Of a stretch of DNA of 64,000 nucleotides, positions 21,610 to 32,700 are shown piece after piece. The stretch lies in NCBI GenBank assembly GCA_039621445.1, contig CP154956.1:36040100-36104099 (forward strand), in the 5' to 3' direction. A model generated the notes under the pieces. The model had not been told where the DNA came from and searched no databases. It saw only the letters and a list, made by a program, of their open reading frames with translations. The stretch is from Euglena gracilis. Its lineage: Eukaryota; Euglenida; Euglenophyceae; Euglenales. Both the position numbers and the translations under genes were made by a program. Position 1 is the first letter of the stretch. The number at the start of each line of letters is the position of its first letter.

Positions 21610-22009
21610 TAAAAGGGGGTTCCCCATGAACAAATTTCATTGGCTTTTTGGCTGTGCCAAAATGTCAATGGGTGGGGACCCACGGGGGAACACAGACTGA
21701 CCTACCAGGCTACCACCTTGTTAGTGGACATGCGAGTTGTGAAAAAATGAAACTCTGAAAATTACTGGGGAAAATGAAACACACAAACACACACAGAAAA
21801 AGGGTCAGTCGATTTCCAAGACGCGCCTGTTTACCGGACAAAAACCACATTTTGGTAATCGGTCGAATGACTTCAATGACTGTCAATGACATCAAGACAG
21901 GCGTGCGGGCCCAGACAAAAAATGGGAAATATACTTATAAACCAGGTTTTGAATGGTGCTGAGCTCTTAATGGGAGCTGCATCAATGGACGTTGGAAAAG
22001 ACCAGGACT

Positions 22010-22505
22010 GCAACTTTCACACACTTGCATCATTTTTTCCGATTTTCGACCTTTTTGACCCATTTTTGACCGAAACACCCTGGCGGGTTGAAAAACGCTC
22101 AGTTTGGACTCCAAAACAGTTTTTCCATGACCGGGAGGCCAAAAAACATGGGCGTAAAAACCATTTCTTTTTTCCCGCCTTTTTTTGACCCGGTTTTGAC
22201 CCAAACACGGGTTTGGGGCCAAAACGGGCGCTGGCGGGTCGAAAAACACTCATTTTCGGCTCAAAAACAGTTTTTCCGGGTTCGGGAGGCCAGAAGACAC
22301 CGTTTCGGGGCAAAAAAAAATCGATTTTTTTTTCGACTTTTTGACCCCAAAATGGCCGAAAACGGCAAAAGTCAAAAACAGGCCAAAACTGTCCAAAAAT
22401 GACCAAAATTGGCCAAGGAATGGCCATAACTTGGGCTAGATGGGGAGTTGCAGGGAAATCAAAATACCGTTAGATAAGGCGTTCCAAGGTCTTCACTTTA
22501 TGTCT
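22010..22505 (+). repeat. ~165-bp tandem repeat family, locus 3
   Basis: Two units with GTTTTTCCATGACCGGGAGG / GTTTTTCCGGGTTCGGGAGG, and the GGGGAGTTGCAGGGAAATC tail ending near 22.5 kb, as at 8.6 and 9.9 kb. Confidence 0.75.
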
Positions 22506-23361
22506 TGGTTGGTTTAGTTCATGGCCATGGGAACAGCAAACCCCTTCCCGCCCAGCACCCTCCCCCTTGCTCCCCCCCCCCTGATTGACCAGTCGGCTCC
22601 GGGACAAGGCGGGCCAATGTTCGCAAGGCCGTGGAATGGGCTCAAACCTCCAAAACTGTCCATTTCGAAACTTAGAATTTGCTGGCAAGAAAACTTCATG
22701 CCAAATCCAACCATGTCCAAAAATCGACCAATTTACACAGATAAAAAAGTTTGGGGGTTGGGGTCCTCAACCCCCCCCCCCTTGTTGGCTGATGGGGGTC
22801 TTGGCCATAACCATGACCCCCCCTTACTGTTCCCGTCCTTTGGCCCCCTTTTGGGTCCATGGAACAGTCCCCCCCCCCCTGCTGGACCACCCCCTCCAAG
22901 GAGGTCAGGGTTCAATTTTTAGGTTTAATCTAGGCCTAACTGAGTCCGAATGTTAGCTTCAGAGTCCTAAATTCCTAAATTTAGGCCTAAAATCCCAGCC
23001 CTGACTCTTCCAAACCCCAAATCCTGAATCACCCAGCTCAGCGCCCCCCCCCCCAAACTGGAGCAGAGGTCGCTAAGCGAACCAGTTCCGGTGGGGGGGG
23101 GGACCCACCCAGCCCAGCGAGGGACCCAAAAAAAAGGGCCGTCTCAGGCCATTCCCCAAAAAGCTTTCAGCGCTTTGCGCCAAAACACAATCCTGGGCCT
23201 CGGCCGGGAGCCCCTCCCCCCTGGAAGTCAAACTCCAAACTTGGACAAAGCTGAGCAAACTAGGCTTCTTTTTAAGTCAGAAGGTTGAAACATCCAAAAA
23301 ATGTAGTAAAATCTTGAAGATTAAACAGTCAGATTCTGTACACATCAAAAGTTAGCCAGTT

Positions 23362-23637
23362 TTGGACATGGGTGCTTCAAAGCACAAACGAGCTGACATT
23401 GACGCAACATCGGTGGAAATGTCTTCCAAAGATGAAGAAATGCAATTCGGTAAATCAACACAGGAATTAGCTTCGAAAAATTTTGCTCAATTTGGTTCAT
23501 CCGAAGGAAGAGACAGGGATGTTCGATCGCCGAAAAATACAATTTACATCCCCCAAAAAACACAAACAAAAGAAAACGTGGCGAAAACGTGTTTTTTGGG
23601 CAAAAAACCTGCTTTTTTTGCCAACAAACCATGTTGA
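23362..23637 (+). CDS. Hypothetical ORF (weak)
   Basis: A 91-codon frame starting MDMGASKHKRADIDATSVEM, hydrophilic and rich in Lys, Glu and Ser, in DNA free of G/C runs. I recognise no family. It could be a short exon of an unseen gene or chance. The complementary frame is also open, which weakens the case. Confidence 0.2.
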   Translation: MDMGASKHKRADIDATSVEMSSKDEEMQFGKSTQELASKNFAQFGSSEGRDRDVRSPKNTIYIPQKTQTKENVAKTCFLGKKPAFFANKPC

Positions 23638-24631
23638 AAACAGTTTGTTTGTAAACAGCCTTTCTAATTTCTAATACGCTTTAATTCTGAAAATATTCAC
23701 AAATTCAAAAATTCACTCTGACAAAACCAATAAAGCTTTGACACACCACACAAAAAGGGTACGCGACACGGTTCGCGTTTACGCGTTTTCTTGTTTTCGC
23801 CGCAAAAAACATTCTTGCATGCTGGAATACCAGGGGAGCTCTCTGTGTCTAAGGAATAAATCAAATTTACAAATTTGCTCCCCCAATTTTCATTCCTATG
23901 AATTGAAATTCTTCCCCTCATTGAACTTCAGAACGGCTGAGGGTCAGGTCCAGGGTCCTCCTTAAAATGACTTGTAGACCAGTGTGCCTTTTTGATTCAG
24001 AAAAATTTCCCACTGACCCATGAACCCAAAGCACATGAGCACGAGCACAATGCCGGAAGCGTCTGAGGAATGCATTTCACCCGGTTTCAGCATCTCGTGT
24101 CGTTGTATTGTTCCTTCGCTGGCATGCATGGACCCAGGGTCGCAATTTGCACTGTTTCGCAATCCGACCGCCCTGTTTCGCAATGGTTGCCGTTAGCCCT
24201 GAATTGTGGTTTTTATGGGTTATTTGAAGGGTTGAGACGTCAGGCCCATTCTCCCATGACTTTGGCCCATTCTCCCCAGTGTCAGAGAGGCGGTTTGGGG
24301 AGGAAGGAGGGGGAAAAGATGAAGGCCGCCGCCGCCTTTGGCCCCCACAACGGTGGTGGCCCTTCTGGGGGCATAGTGTAGAAGTGGGGGGTAGAGGGGG
24401 GCGCCCCCCCCCCGAGATTTTGGAAAGATATTTTTTTGAATTTGTAATTAACTCACATATTCTTTGTGGTTTTTTTTCAATTTCTCACATCAAGAACTCC
24501 ACTTTTCATTGAACTTTTTTTTGGGTGTTTTTGCTGTTGGACGTCGCCTTTGCCGCCCTTTGGGCGGCCAATCAAGTCCACAACTCATGGCCAGAGGGGC
24601 AAAAATCTTCCTTTCTTCCTTTTTTCTATAC

Positions 24632-24745
24632 ACAAATTGTGGCTGAGCCCAGATTTCAGCCTGAAAACGTGCTCAGCCAGGGGGCCCCCGAAGGGGCCCC
24701 CTGAACACGTTTTCAGGCTGAAATCTGGGCTCAGCCACAATTTGT
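24632..24745 (+). repeat. Perfect-type long hairpin
   Basis: ACAAATTGTGGCTGAGCCCA...CAGCCTGAAAACGTG on the left and CACGTTTTCAGGCTG...TGGGCTCAGCCACAATTTGT on the right, around a GGGGGCCCC core. Confidence 0.85.
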
Positions 24746-24756
24746 TTAAAAACGTG

Positions 24757-25050
24757 TTCAGAGCCCGCCAAATGCCTGCCCTGAAATTCGTGGTCACGAT
24801 TCACGCAAGGGGTCAAAAACGCGAATTTGTGAAATTCGGACCCAAAAAACGGTGCCCTCATTAAAAACATGCCTGAACACAGGTGCCTTAATCGAAAACG
24901 TGTCATTGCCACAGATGCCCTCATTGAAAACGTGCCTAACCACAGATGCCTCCATTGAAAACGTGTCATTGCCACAGATGCCCTCATTGAAAACGTGTTC
25001 ATGACCACAAATTTCAGGGCAGGCATTTTGGCGGGCTGAACACGTTTTTA
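24757..25050 (+). repeat. Foldback element with internal 31-33-bp tandem repeat
   Basis: The left end GCCCGCCAAATGCCTGCCC is inverted at the right end (GGGCAGGCATTTTGGCGGGC). Between them are five units around CATTGAAAACGTGNC(N)NCCACAGATGCC at 24856-25013. Confidence 0.8.
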
Positions 25051-25484
25051 ATTTGCGGTTTTTGTTTACAATATCTCCCTTTGGGCGGCAACAGGAAACA
25101 CATGTATCTTGACTTGGCTTCTAAAACTCAATTTTGTTTTGAAAAGCACACCATTTCTGTTAACAAATTTGGCTCTTTCTGGGGAAGCTTTTTGGGAAAA
25201 TGCATTATCGTCCAGCTGCCCTTTGGGCGGCAATAGATTCTTTTTTGTTCCATACAAAAAGGCTCGGATGGGCGGGTTTTAGGAGACAACCTCATCACCG
25301 TCTCTTTTTTGACTTCTGCACTCTTTCTTGAAATCCCAAAACACAAAAAGGCATCACCGTTTGATGCCGCCCGTTGGGCGGCTTAAAAGCTTCCAAATTG
25401 TGATGGATTTGTGCCATCATGTCAAAAATTGCCACATTTTTTTGTCACATTCAATGGAGGCTGGGCACAGCGGGGGGGGGGGGG

Positions 25485-25522
<38 letters not shown>

Positions 25523-25931
25523 CCGAGGGCGGCCGCGCGGGTGGCGCGCGGCCTATTTTCGGGTCCAAAAAGTGGTCATTTTTGGCCTTTTTTCGGGCCA
25601 TTTTTGCTAAAAAAAAATGCTTTTTTCTTGGGCATGCTAGGCACAGTGGGGGGGGTCGAGGGGGGGGGCGAGCGACCGTGCGGGGGCCGCGGGGGGGGGG
25701 GGGCGGAGGTGCTCGGACCCCCCCCCCCCCGAGTGGCGCGCCTAGCCTCCAATGCCACCTTTCTATACAAAAATTGACTGACACAGATTCAGATTCACAG
25801 ATTCAGCAGGGGCGCCGGGCGAGAAAAGCGAAGCGAGAAAAAAACCACCTTTTTTGGCCATATTTCCGTCCAGGCGGTTCGGTCGAATGAATTTCAAGAC
25901 AGGTGTCGGGCCCAGACAAAATAGTTTTTAG

Positions 25932-26018
25932 AAAAATCGACCGACACTAACAGATTCAGCAGGGGCGCTCGCTCGCGCCCGGCGCCTCTGCTGAATCTGT
26001 TAGTGTCGGTCGATTTTT
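25932..26018 (+). repeat. 37-bp-arm hairpin with CGACCGACACTAAC ends
   Basis: The left arm begins AAAAATCGACCGACACTAAC and continues AGATTCAGCAGGGGCGC. The right arm is its complement with one mismatch and the loop is 13 nt. The 14-base CGACCGACACTAAC also starts both copies of the segmental duplication (13281 and 62269). Confidence 0.85.
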
Positions 26019-26365
26019 GTATAGAAATCTTCCAGAACCTTAAAAAGAGGGTTTCTGGATTGTCCAGGCTTCAGGGCAACCGACTTGAAAAGGTTTTGGT
26101 CAGTCGGAGAGCGAAACAGCCCCCCCCCCAAATTTCCAAACCAAGGATTCGCCACCAGAGACAAGGCAGAGACAGGGGGAGTGAAAGGAGTTTCATTTGT
26201 CTTCAATTCAATTGTCTTGGAAGGGTTAAATAGTTGTGAAATATCAAATTCCAGCCTGACCAAAACTTGCCCCAAACCAATCCAACTGGATGATGAGATC
26301 TCCTCCCCCAATCTCAAACAGATCTTTGCGTTTTCTTTTTCTTGTGAGAAGAAGCAGAAGAAGCA

Positions 26366-26788
26366 ATGAATGACGCAAGGGGTCGCTACCTCGCATCCCG
26401 CCTGGTGGATTTTTTCTCAGTGGAAGACGCCGCCTTCTCCCTGGCCAAGGTTGAAGAATGTTTCCAAGAAGAAGCAACCCACCAAGTGCTCATGAATTTC
26501 TTCAAAGGTCAGGGGCCGCATGTCTTGCTGTGGATTTGCCAACCTGAAGTTGACAATGGGGCTCCCAGATTGAAACTGCTGCAAAAAGTGGAGAAGCTGA
26601 CTCGGAGGTTGGTGTATGCAATTCGCAACACTGGACCTGGGAAGCCAGTCAATCTGAAGGAAGTCGACATGCTGCAAGAAATATCAGTTGGTTCTGTTGA
26701 ACCAGATTTCATCAAACATCTGGAAGAAGTCCTGAGCCAGTTGTTTTCACCCCTCCTTGGTGCTTCAAAGACCTGGGGCAAATGTCCC
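26366..26788 (+). CDS. DNAH: Dynein HC exon 1 (N-terminus)
   Basis: Residues 1-141, [20 protein letters not shown] to ...[15 protein letters not shown]. The typical N-terminal features of outer-arm heavy chains are present: a D-A/Q-R-x-x-(Y/W)-L start, an 'E-x-FF-x-G-P' segment, and the 'EISVGSVE...[13 protein letters not shown]' motif before WGK. TGA lies in frame 21 bases upstream, so ATG 26366 is the likely initiator. Confidence 0.85.
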
Positions 26789-29700
26789 GAGCAGGTTTCT
26801 ATTTCGTGGCATTCAAAAATGTACTCTGGTGCTGGGGTCAAGTCAGTGAAAGCCCCCCGCCCTGTCCTACCCATCGGGGGTGTTTCCCCCGCGCCCCCCC
26901 CCCGCGACCCCCCCCCCCCCGCGACCCCACTCTGAACCCGTGTTGGGATTCCAAAAAGAACAAAAAATTCGCATCAATTAGGAATTTGCCACTCAAATAG
27001 GAATCAAAAGTGTGAAAAGTGTGTCTCAAATTCCTAATTGGACCCATTTTTTGGACCCAAATTGCACGCAAATTCCTAATTGGGATCTGAAATTAGAGGA
27101 AAGAATCATGTCACACAAGTGGAGGTCGTATCGACCTAGGTGGGCCCGACCATTGGTCGGCCCGGTCGGCCCGACCACTGGAGGTCGGCCCGACAAGAAA
27201 ATGAACTGTATTCCCCCCTTTTCAAAATTTTCAAAGGAATTTTGACTATAGGTCGGTAAAGGTCGGGCCGACCATGGTCGGCCCGACCTGTTTGTTACCG
27301 ACCATTATGGTCGGCCCGACCATTTGGAGGTCGGGCTGACCATATGGTCGGTAGAAACGACCTCCATGGTTTTCCATTTCAGAAGCATAAAAACCCTTGG
27401 CCAAACCCCGAACATTCAGATGGGCTATTTTACCTATGTGGGTGCACACAAAAGGATTTTGTGGGGGGGGGGGCGCGTTTTGGCCATCCTTGCCTTGCAC
27501 ACACAAGGGGATTTTGTTATTTTAGGGGGGGGGGGCTCGGGGGGGGGGCCCCCCCCCCCCCCCCCCCGGAGGAGGCCGTAGGCCGACTACGTTCGCGGTT
27601 TTCAATTTTTTTTCCATATGGGATGCTTTTTGACAGTTTCAAGGTGATTCCAATGTGTTTCCATCCTTTTTTGAGTCAAATTTGCCGAATCAAATTTTGA
27701 GGGGGGGGGCTTAAATTTCCAAAAAAGGGGGGGGTAATGCGGTTGATTGGAGGTCGGGCCGACCAGGTCGGCCCGACCTCCAATGGTCGATAAGCCATAG
27801 CCAATGGTCGGCCCGACCTAGGTCGGCCCGACCATGGTCGGTGCGACCTCCGGGATCGTCATAGCCAATCATCCGCACGGAGCCGTAACCTAACCCCAGC
27901 CCAAGCCCATTCCTTCAAGAACCAAAAATTTTCGACTCTGCCGTTTGGAGGGTGGCGGTCGAGAAGCAAACAAGAACTGTTTTTCAACCTCCTCTATGAG
28001 GACTTTTGACCTCTACCTCTGAGCGGCCTTGAATCGTGAAGAACACCGAGGATGAATTAATCACTGGTGCAATTTCTGGCCAAATCCAGAAGCAGTTTTT
28101 TTTGGCTGACCAGTTAAATGCTGCCCCCTGACCTCCACTTACCAAACCCAAACAGTGATTTCTGCCGTCAAAACTGGTCAGCTCCCCCGCCCCCCCCCCC
28201 ATTAGAAGCCCCCCATCCCAAATAGGCCTCAGTCCTCGCCCTTTGACCGAGGTAAAACATGGATCCAAATTGAAGGTTCAGAGTTTCTCCATTGTAACCG
28301 TATGGGATGGTTAAAATAAATATCTTTGGGCATTTTTCAAAGTTCCAGGGAGGTTTTCAAAAAGCCAGAGGGAGTGTACCATGCCCCCCATATTGTATCC
28401 CCCCATAATGTACCCGAAAGATGGCTCCTGCGGGGAGTACAACAAGGGGGATGGTATTTTTGCTTTCTTTTTGGATTTTGTTGAAAATTGGCAGGGGTTT
28501 TATTTCGGGGGCTCCACTTTGGTGGCTGCCCTCATAAGCTGATTGGCCCCCGAAATGAGCCCCCCCCCCCCCGATTTCGCTGATGACCAAGTGACCTTGA
28601 ACCCCCCATCAGCCAATTGGAGGGGGGTCAATTTGGGGGGGGGGGTGGCATGGTTGAGTCATAAAAACTGACATTTTGAGGGTTTTGTGGCATTTTTTTT
28701 GTGTCCGGTTAAAAATTATCTTAAAAAAGCTGAACATTAGGGACAATTTTTCTTAACTGTGTCTGCATGTGCGCGTGCATATGTGAACCTCTGTGTTCGC
28801 ACGTCCGTCAATTCTTACGACTTTTTTTGTGGTTCTCCCTTTTGTGCTGAAAGAAACCCATCGTTTCTGGGTTGGGTGCTGGTGCCCACAAAGAGGCCTG
28901 GCTTGGAGAAAGACAGGGAAGGATTTCTGGTGACCATTACAAAGTACTTGGAGAACATGAACGAGCTCTTGGAGTCTACACCACAGTGCATTACTCTGAG
29001 CAAACCTCCAGCTGCACTTGTCACGCAGATCACAACTGGTGTGCCAACAGCATGTTAAACCTTTATTTAAACTGGCGTTTGGGCCACCGGGTTCACGACA
29101 GAACTTGGGGGGGGGGTCAATTTCTGGGCTTCGGCGCCTTCGGTGCCAAAAGAAAGTGGCCGCTTTGAGGGGTGAACCATGCCAAACGATTTTGGCCACT
29201 CACAGAACCAGCCTCCCTAACCCCTTTCTCATGGACAGAACCGGTGTCCGAAAACCAGTGGGGGGGAACACCAGTCCTCTCCCGCAGAGTGGCCGTTTTG
29301 GGGTTCCGTGCTGCCTGGAGGGTGGCCACTTTGAGGGGGTGTACCATGCCCCCCCCCCCCCCCCGAGCTATTCCCATCCCCAGGACCCTTTGCGGCCCAA
29401 TGGGAACAGTACGGGGGGGGACAGCTTGGGGGTGACCGGGATCCCCCCCCCGAGCTATTCCCATGCCCAGCTTGAGACTTCGCATCGTTGAAGAAATGAA
29501 ATGTGGTGTTCCCCAAACCGAGTAAAGCAACAAGGCCAACGAAAGGATCACGCATTCACAGTCATGCAATCAATCCAATCCACCAGATCAAGGGCAGAAA
29601 CAACAACATCTTTGGGAGTTCACGTGCATGCACCGGATGCAACACAATACAGCATTTGAGGCATTGAACCCGGTGGTTAGGCTCCAGTGGATCACCACAG

Positions 29701-32700
29701 CGAACACATATTTCTGTGTCTCTGTGTTTTCCAGAACATCACCCCCCTCACTTTCGCCATCGGAGGAATCATCAGGAGGTTCCCCTTCGGCATGTTCATC
29801 TGGGCCGTCCATTTCCATGGGATATTGGCGTTGCTCTTCTTCCTTGGCCTTATCCGGTAAGGCCAAGTTTGATAGCATTGCCAGAGCTTGATCCACTGAG
29901 CACTGAGATAGGTCAGTAGGCGCAGAAGGGGTTGGCACAGGAACAGCAGGGTCAGTGGTGGCAGGAGTGAGGACATGCTTCGTCATGCCCTTCTCCAGCA
30001 CCTGCAATGGGAGCTTTTCAAAAATCCAACACCCACGACACATCGGTTCTTGTGCAGCAATCTGGTCACCCCGCCATGTTTCTGACGGCAACCTTGAACG
30101 GCCTGTTTACGACGCAGTCCATTACCTGGCACGCACCTATATCCGGGGGGGGGGACGAATGCTACATGGATGCCAGAGTTGCGCAGGTAACTGAGTCTTG
30201 GACCCCGGAAAAAAATGACGTTTTTTGGGGGTGTTTCTTACCAAAGTGGTATTTTGCACTTCCCGGGCGGTAACTGCTGCATTTTACTCACGCCCGCTGC
30301 GGGCAAAATGGTGCCTGTCCCCGCCCTTCATAACGGTCAGTTAAAGGATCGCCAACCTCGAGCCGAGGCAGAGCACTCGCTTTTGGAGCGCCGACGTGGC
30401 CGATTTGGCAGAAAATGACCGAAAATGACGTTTTTTGGGGGGGCATTTGTCACCAAAATTGTATTTTGCGCCTCTGGGTGGTAACTGCTGCATTTTACTC
30501 GCGCCCGCCGTGGGCAAAATGGTGCCTGTCCCCCCGCCGCCCTTCACAACGGTCAGTCCAGTCAGTCGGGGGGGTGGGGGAAGGTAGGGTGGGTGAATCC
30601 GGCAACCCCCGGGGTAAAACAAGGTGCTATTGTTGGCTATTTTTTGACCATTTTCGTTCCCCCCGGTCTTGAAAAAACCCTGATCGTGGTGTTGGGTATA
30701 TCCTCCACGCACACAGCCATCTCGTCCCCAACTGTCCTCTTGTTTCTCCTTCCTGAGAGAGTACAACAGTGCCCCAAATGTCGCAATCCTCTCCTTGTAC
30801 CTCCCCCCCCCCCTTGTCGTTGACACGGCGTGTCGTTGACACACCCCCCGTGTCAACGACACTTTCCTGGAACATATTTTTTCTTTTGTGTTGGCCACAG
30901 TTTCTGACAAATTTCAGCCAGGACATTTCAAAATGGGTTGAATCTTCTTTCCAGCCATGGCTTCAAATGTCATCCCCATTCGCACCGGCCACAGTGTGGC
31001 GGACATGCATTCACGGGGTCATTCATCGTTACTGGTGCGGTCGATTTTTTTTTAGGTACTGTGTCGTTGACACGGCGTGTCGTTGACACACCCCCCGTGT
31101 CAACGACACTTTTCTGGAACATTGGCGTGTCAACGACAAGGGGGGGGGGAGGTACAGCACTGGGAACTGTTGGACTCCTGGTGGGAGTTGCAAAGTTGCA
31201 ATTTAATTGTTTAAAAAATGAAACTACCTGAAACGCACCGGTCCACAATTTTAAACTCACGTCTCCAGCGCCGAAAGAACTTGTCTTTACGTTGCGTCCC
31301 AATTCCATTGAAGCCTTTTGTGACAGCATCAAGCTAGTTGTGTACGCTTTAAGCAGCGATCGGCTGACCGCGCCATGTGCTTCTCGAACACTCACGAAAA
31401 AGTCATGCAGTGGCCAACTCTTTATACCTAGGAACAAAAGGTCTGAATCCATCGTTTGGGGGGATGCACACACTTGTTGAAGGACCGTACAATTTTACGT
31501 TTTCCTTGGCCAAGCGCGACCAACTTTCGAACCTTCACTTCAGCTCGGCACCAATATGAGATCAACCGACGGTCCTTCAATTCTGGAAAGTGTTCCAACG
31601 TTTGCCTCACGGTGTGTTTTTTGTCCTTATAACACTGAAGATATGACAAAACAATGAGCAAGAAACCGCACCATCACACCAACACCTTGATGGCTTCAAG
31701 CTTGAATTCGTTCGAAAGCCCCGCCGGCCACTCCTTTCCACGTTCTCAGAGTTCACCACGGCATCCGGAGGATTCGCTGGGCCGGCACAGGCGCCACTGC
31801 ATCGGCTGCAGTCTAGAAATGAAAAAATGGATGAGCGCACCCCAGAAAAAGGCTGGCACACCTGCACCACTTCCCCAGGGAGAATTTGGCTTGATGACGA
31901 AGCCAATTGAGCTCTTGGAACAACTTTCATCTTCATTTGACGCATTTTCTCCTCTAGGTAAAAAGTGCTATGACAGTGAGCTATTCCCGCCCCCCCCCCC
32001 ATGGGAATAGCTCGGGGGGGGATGGTGGCTTTTGATCGAGGGTTAACTTGGCACCCCAATGTTGCACGCAGCCAGAGATACGCTCGCGATCGTCCGATCG
32101 ACCAGAATTTCTAGTAATTTTCGGTCCTGTTTGGCATAATGAACCATACGGAAACAATTTTTGTCTTCAAATGAACGACCTGAGGGTTCCAGGGGGGGGG
32201 GTACAAAAATTGTGAAATTAGGAATTGCCTGTGGCAGGAAATAGGAGCACTGTACAACGTGGCTGAATTTGGTGGTCATCATCAGTCGTATGATTAAATG
32301 AGCTGAGGGGTGAGTTTGACCCTGAACGATTGACACAGCCAGAGAGAGATATGCTCTGGCTGATCCCCCCTCCCCCATTGCCCCCTCCCCAAGCTGGAAC
32401 TGGGCCCGACACGGGGTCGAACCGGCTACGAAAAAAAAAATCAAAGCTCCAAAATGCCCCGAGAAACTGCAAATTATGCAAAAAAAATCGATTTTTTGAC
32501 CCCAAAATTGCCCCAGCTGAAAGCTGTCTGAGATGGGGGGTCGAGGGGGCGAGTGAAATAAAGTTGGGTCCAGCCCGGCCAGAGGCCGGGCCAGCCGGCT
32601 GCAGGCTGGCCAGCTCACCTATCCCTGCATTTTCCCCCCATCACAGCTTCCGCCATCACAGCCCCCCAGCCTTGATCTAGCTCCATCCATCAAAATGTCG

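Larger units (their letters stand above)
20863..26365. other. Intergenic region between divergent PP6R and dynein genes
   Basis: The promoters of both genes should lie here, but no TATA-like or initiator element could be singled out. It holds tRNA-like elements (21.2 and 21.6 kb), a repeat locus at 22.0-22.5 kb, CCCTTTGGGCGGC motifs (24.55, 25.08, 25.21 kb) and the variant CCCGTTGGGCGGC (25.37 kb), foldbacks at 24.6-25.05 and 25.93-26.02 kb and long G-runs at 25.47-25.7 kb. An A/T-rich stretch at 23.28-23.95 kb has unusually few G/C runs. Confidence 0.6.
29708..31742 (-). pseudogene. Decayed CENP-B/pogo-like DDE transposase
   Basis: Four pieces in order on the minus strand: an N-terminal helix-turn-helix (31742-31428, spliced by a 45-nt intron), out-of-frame remains of a second HTH domain (31.43-31.3 kb: [20 protein letters not shown]), a C-terminal DDE-domain piece ([17 protein letters not shown], 30.13-30.07 kb), and an acidic tail (30001-29708). 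The MITE at 30800-31152 and a tandem duplication occupy the middle, where the catalytic Asp residues should be. Frameshifts and stops make it inactive. Confidence 0.65.

Noticed and set aside
26000-26317. 105-codon minus-strand frame upstream of the dynein start
   Set aside because: Contains a G-run, has no family resemblance, and overlaps the expected dynein promoter/5' UTR. Kept out for lack of support.
30341-30910. 189-codon minus-strand frame
   Set aside because: It spans the MITE end and the duplicated 140-bp units; no family pattern.
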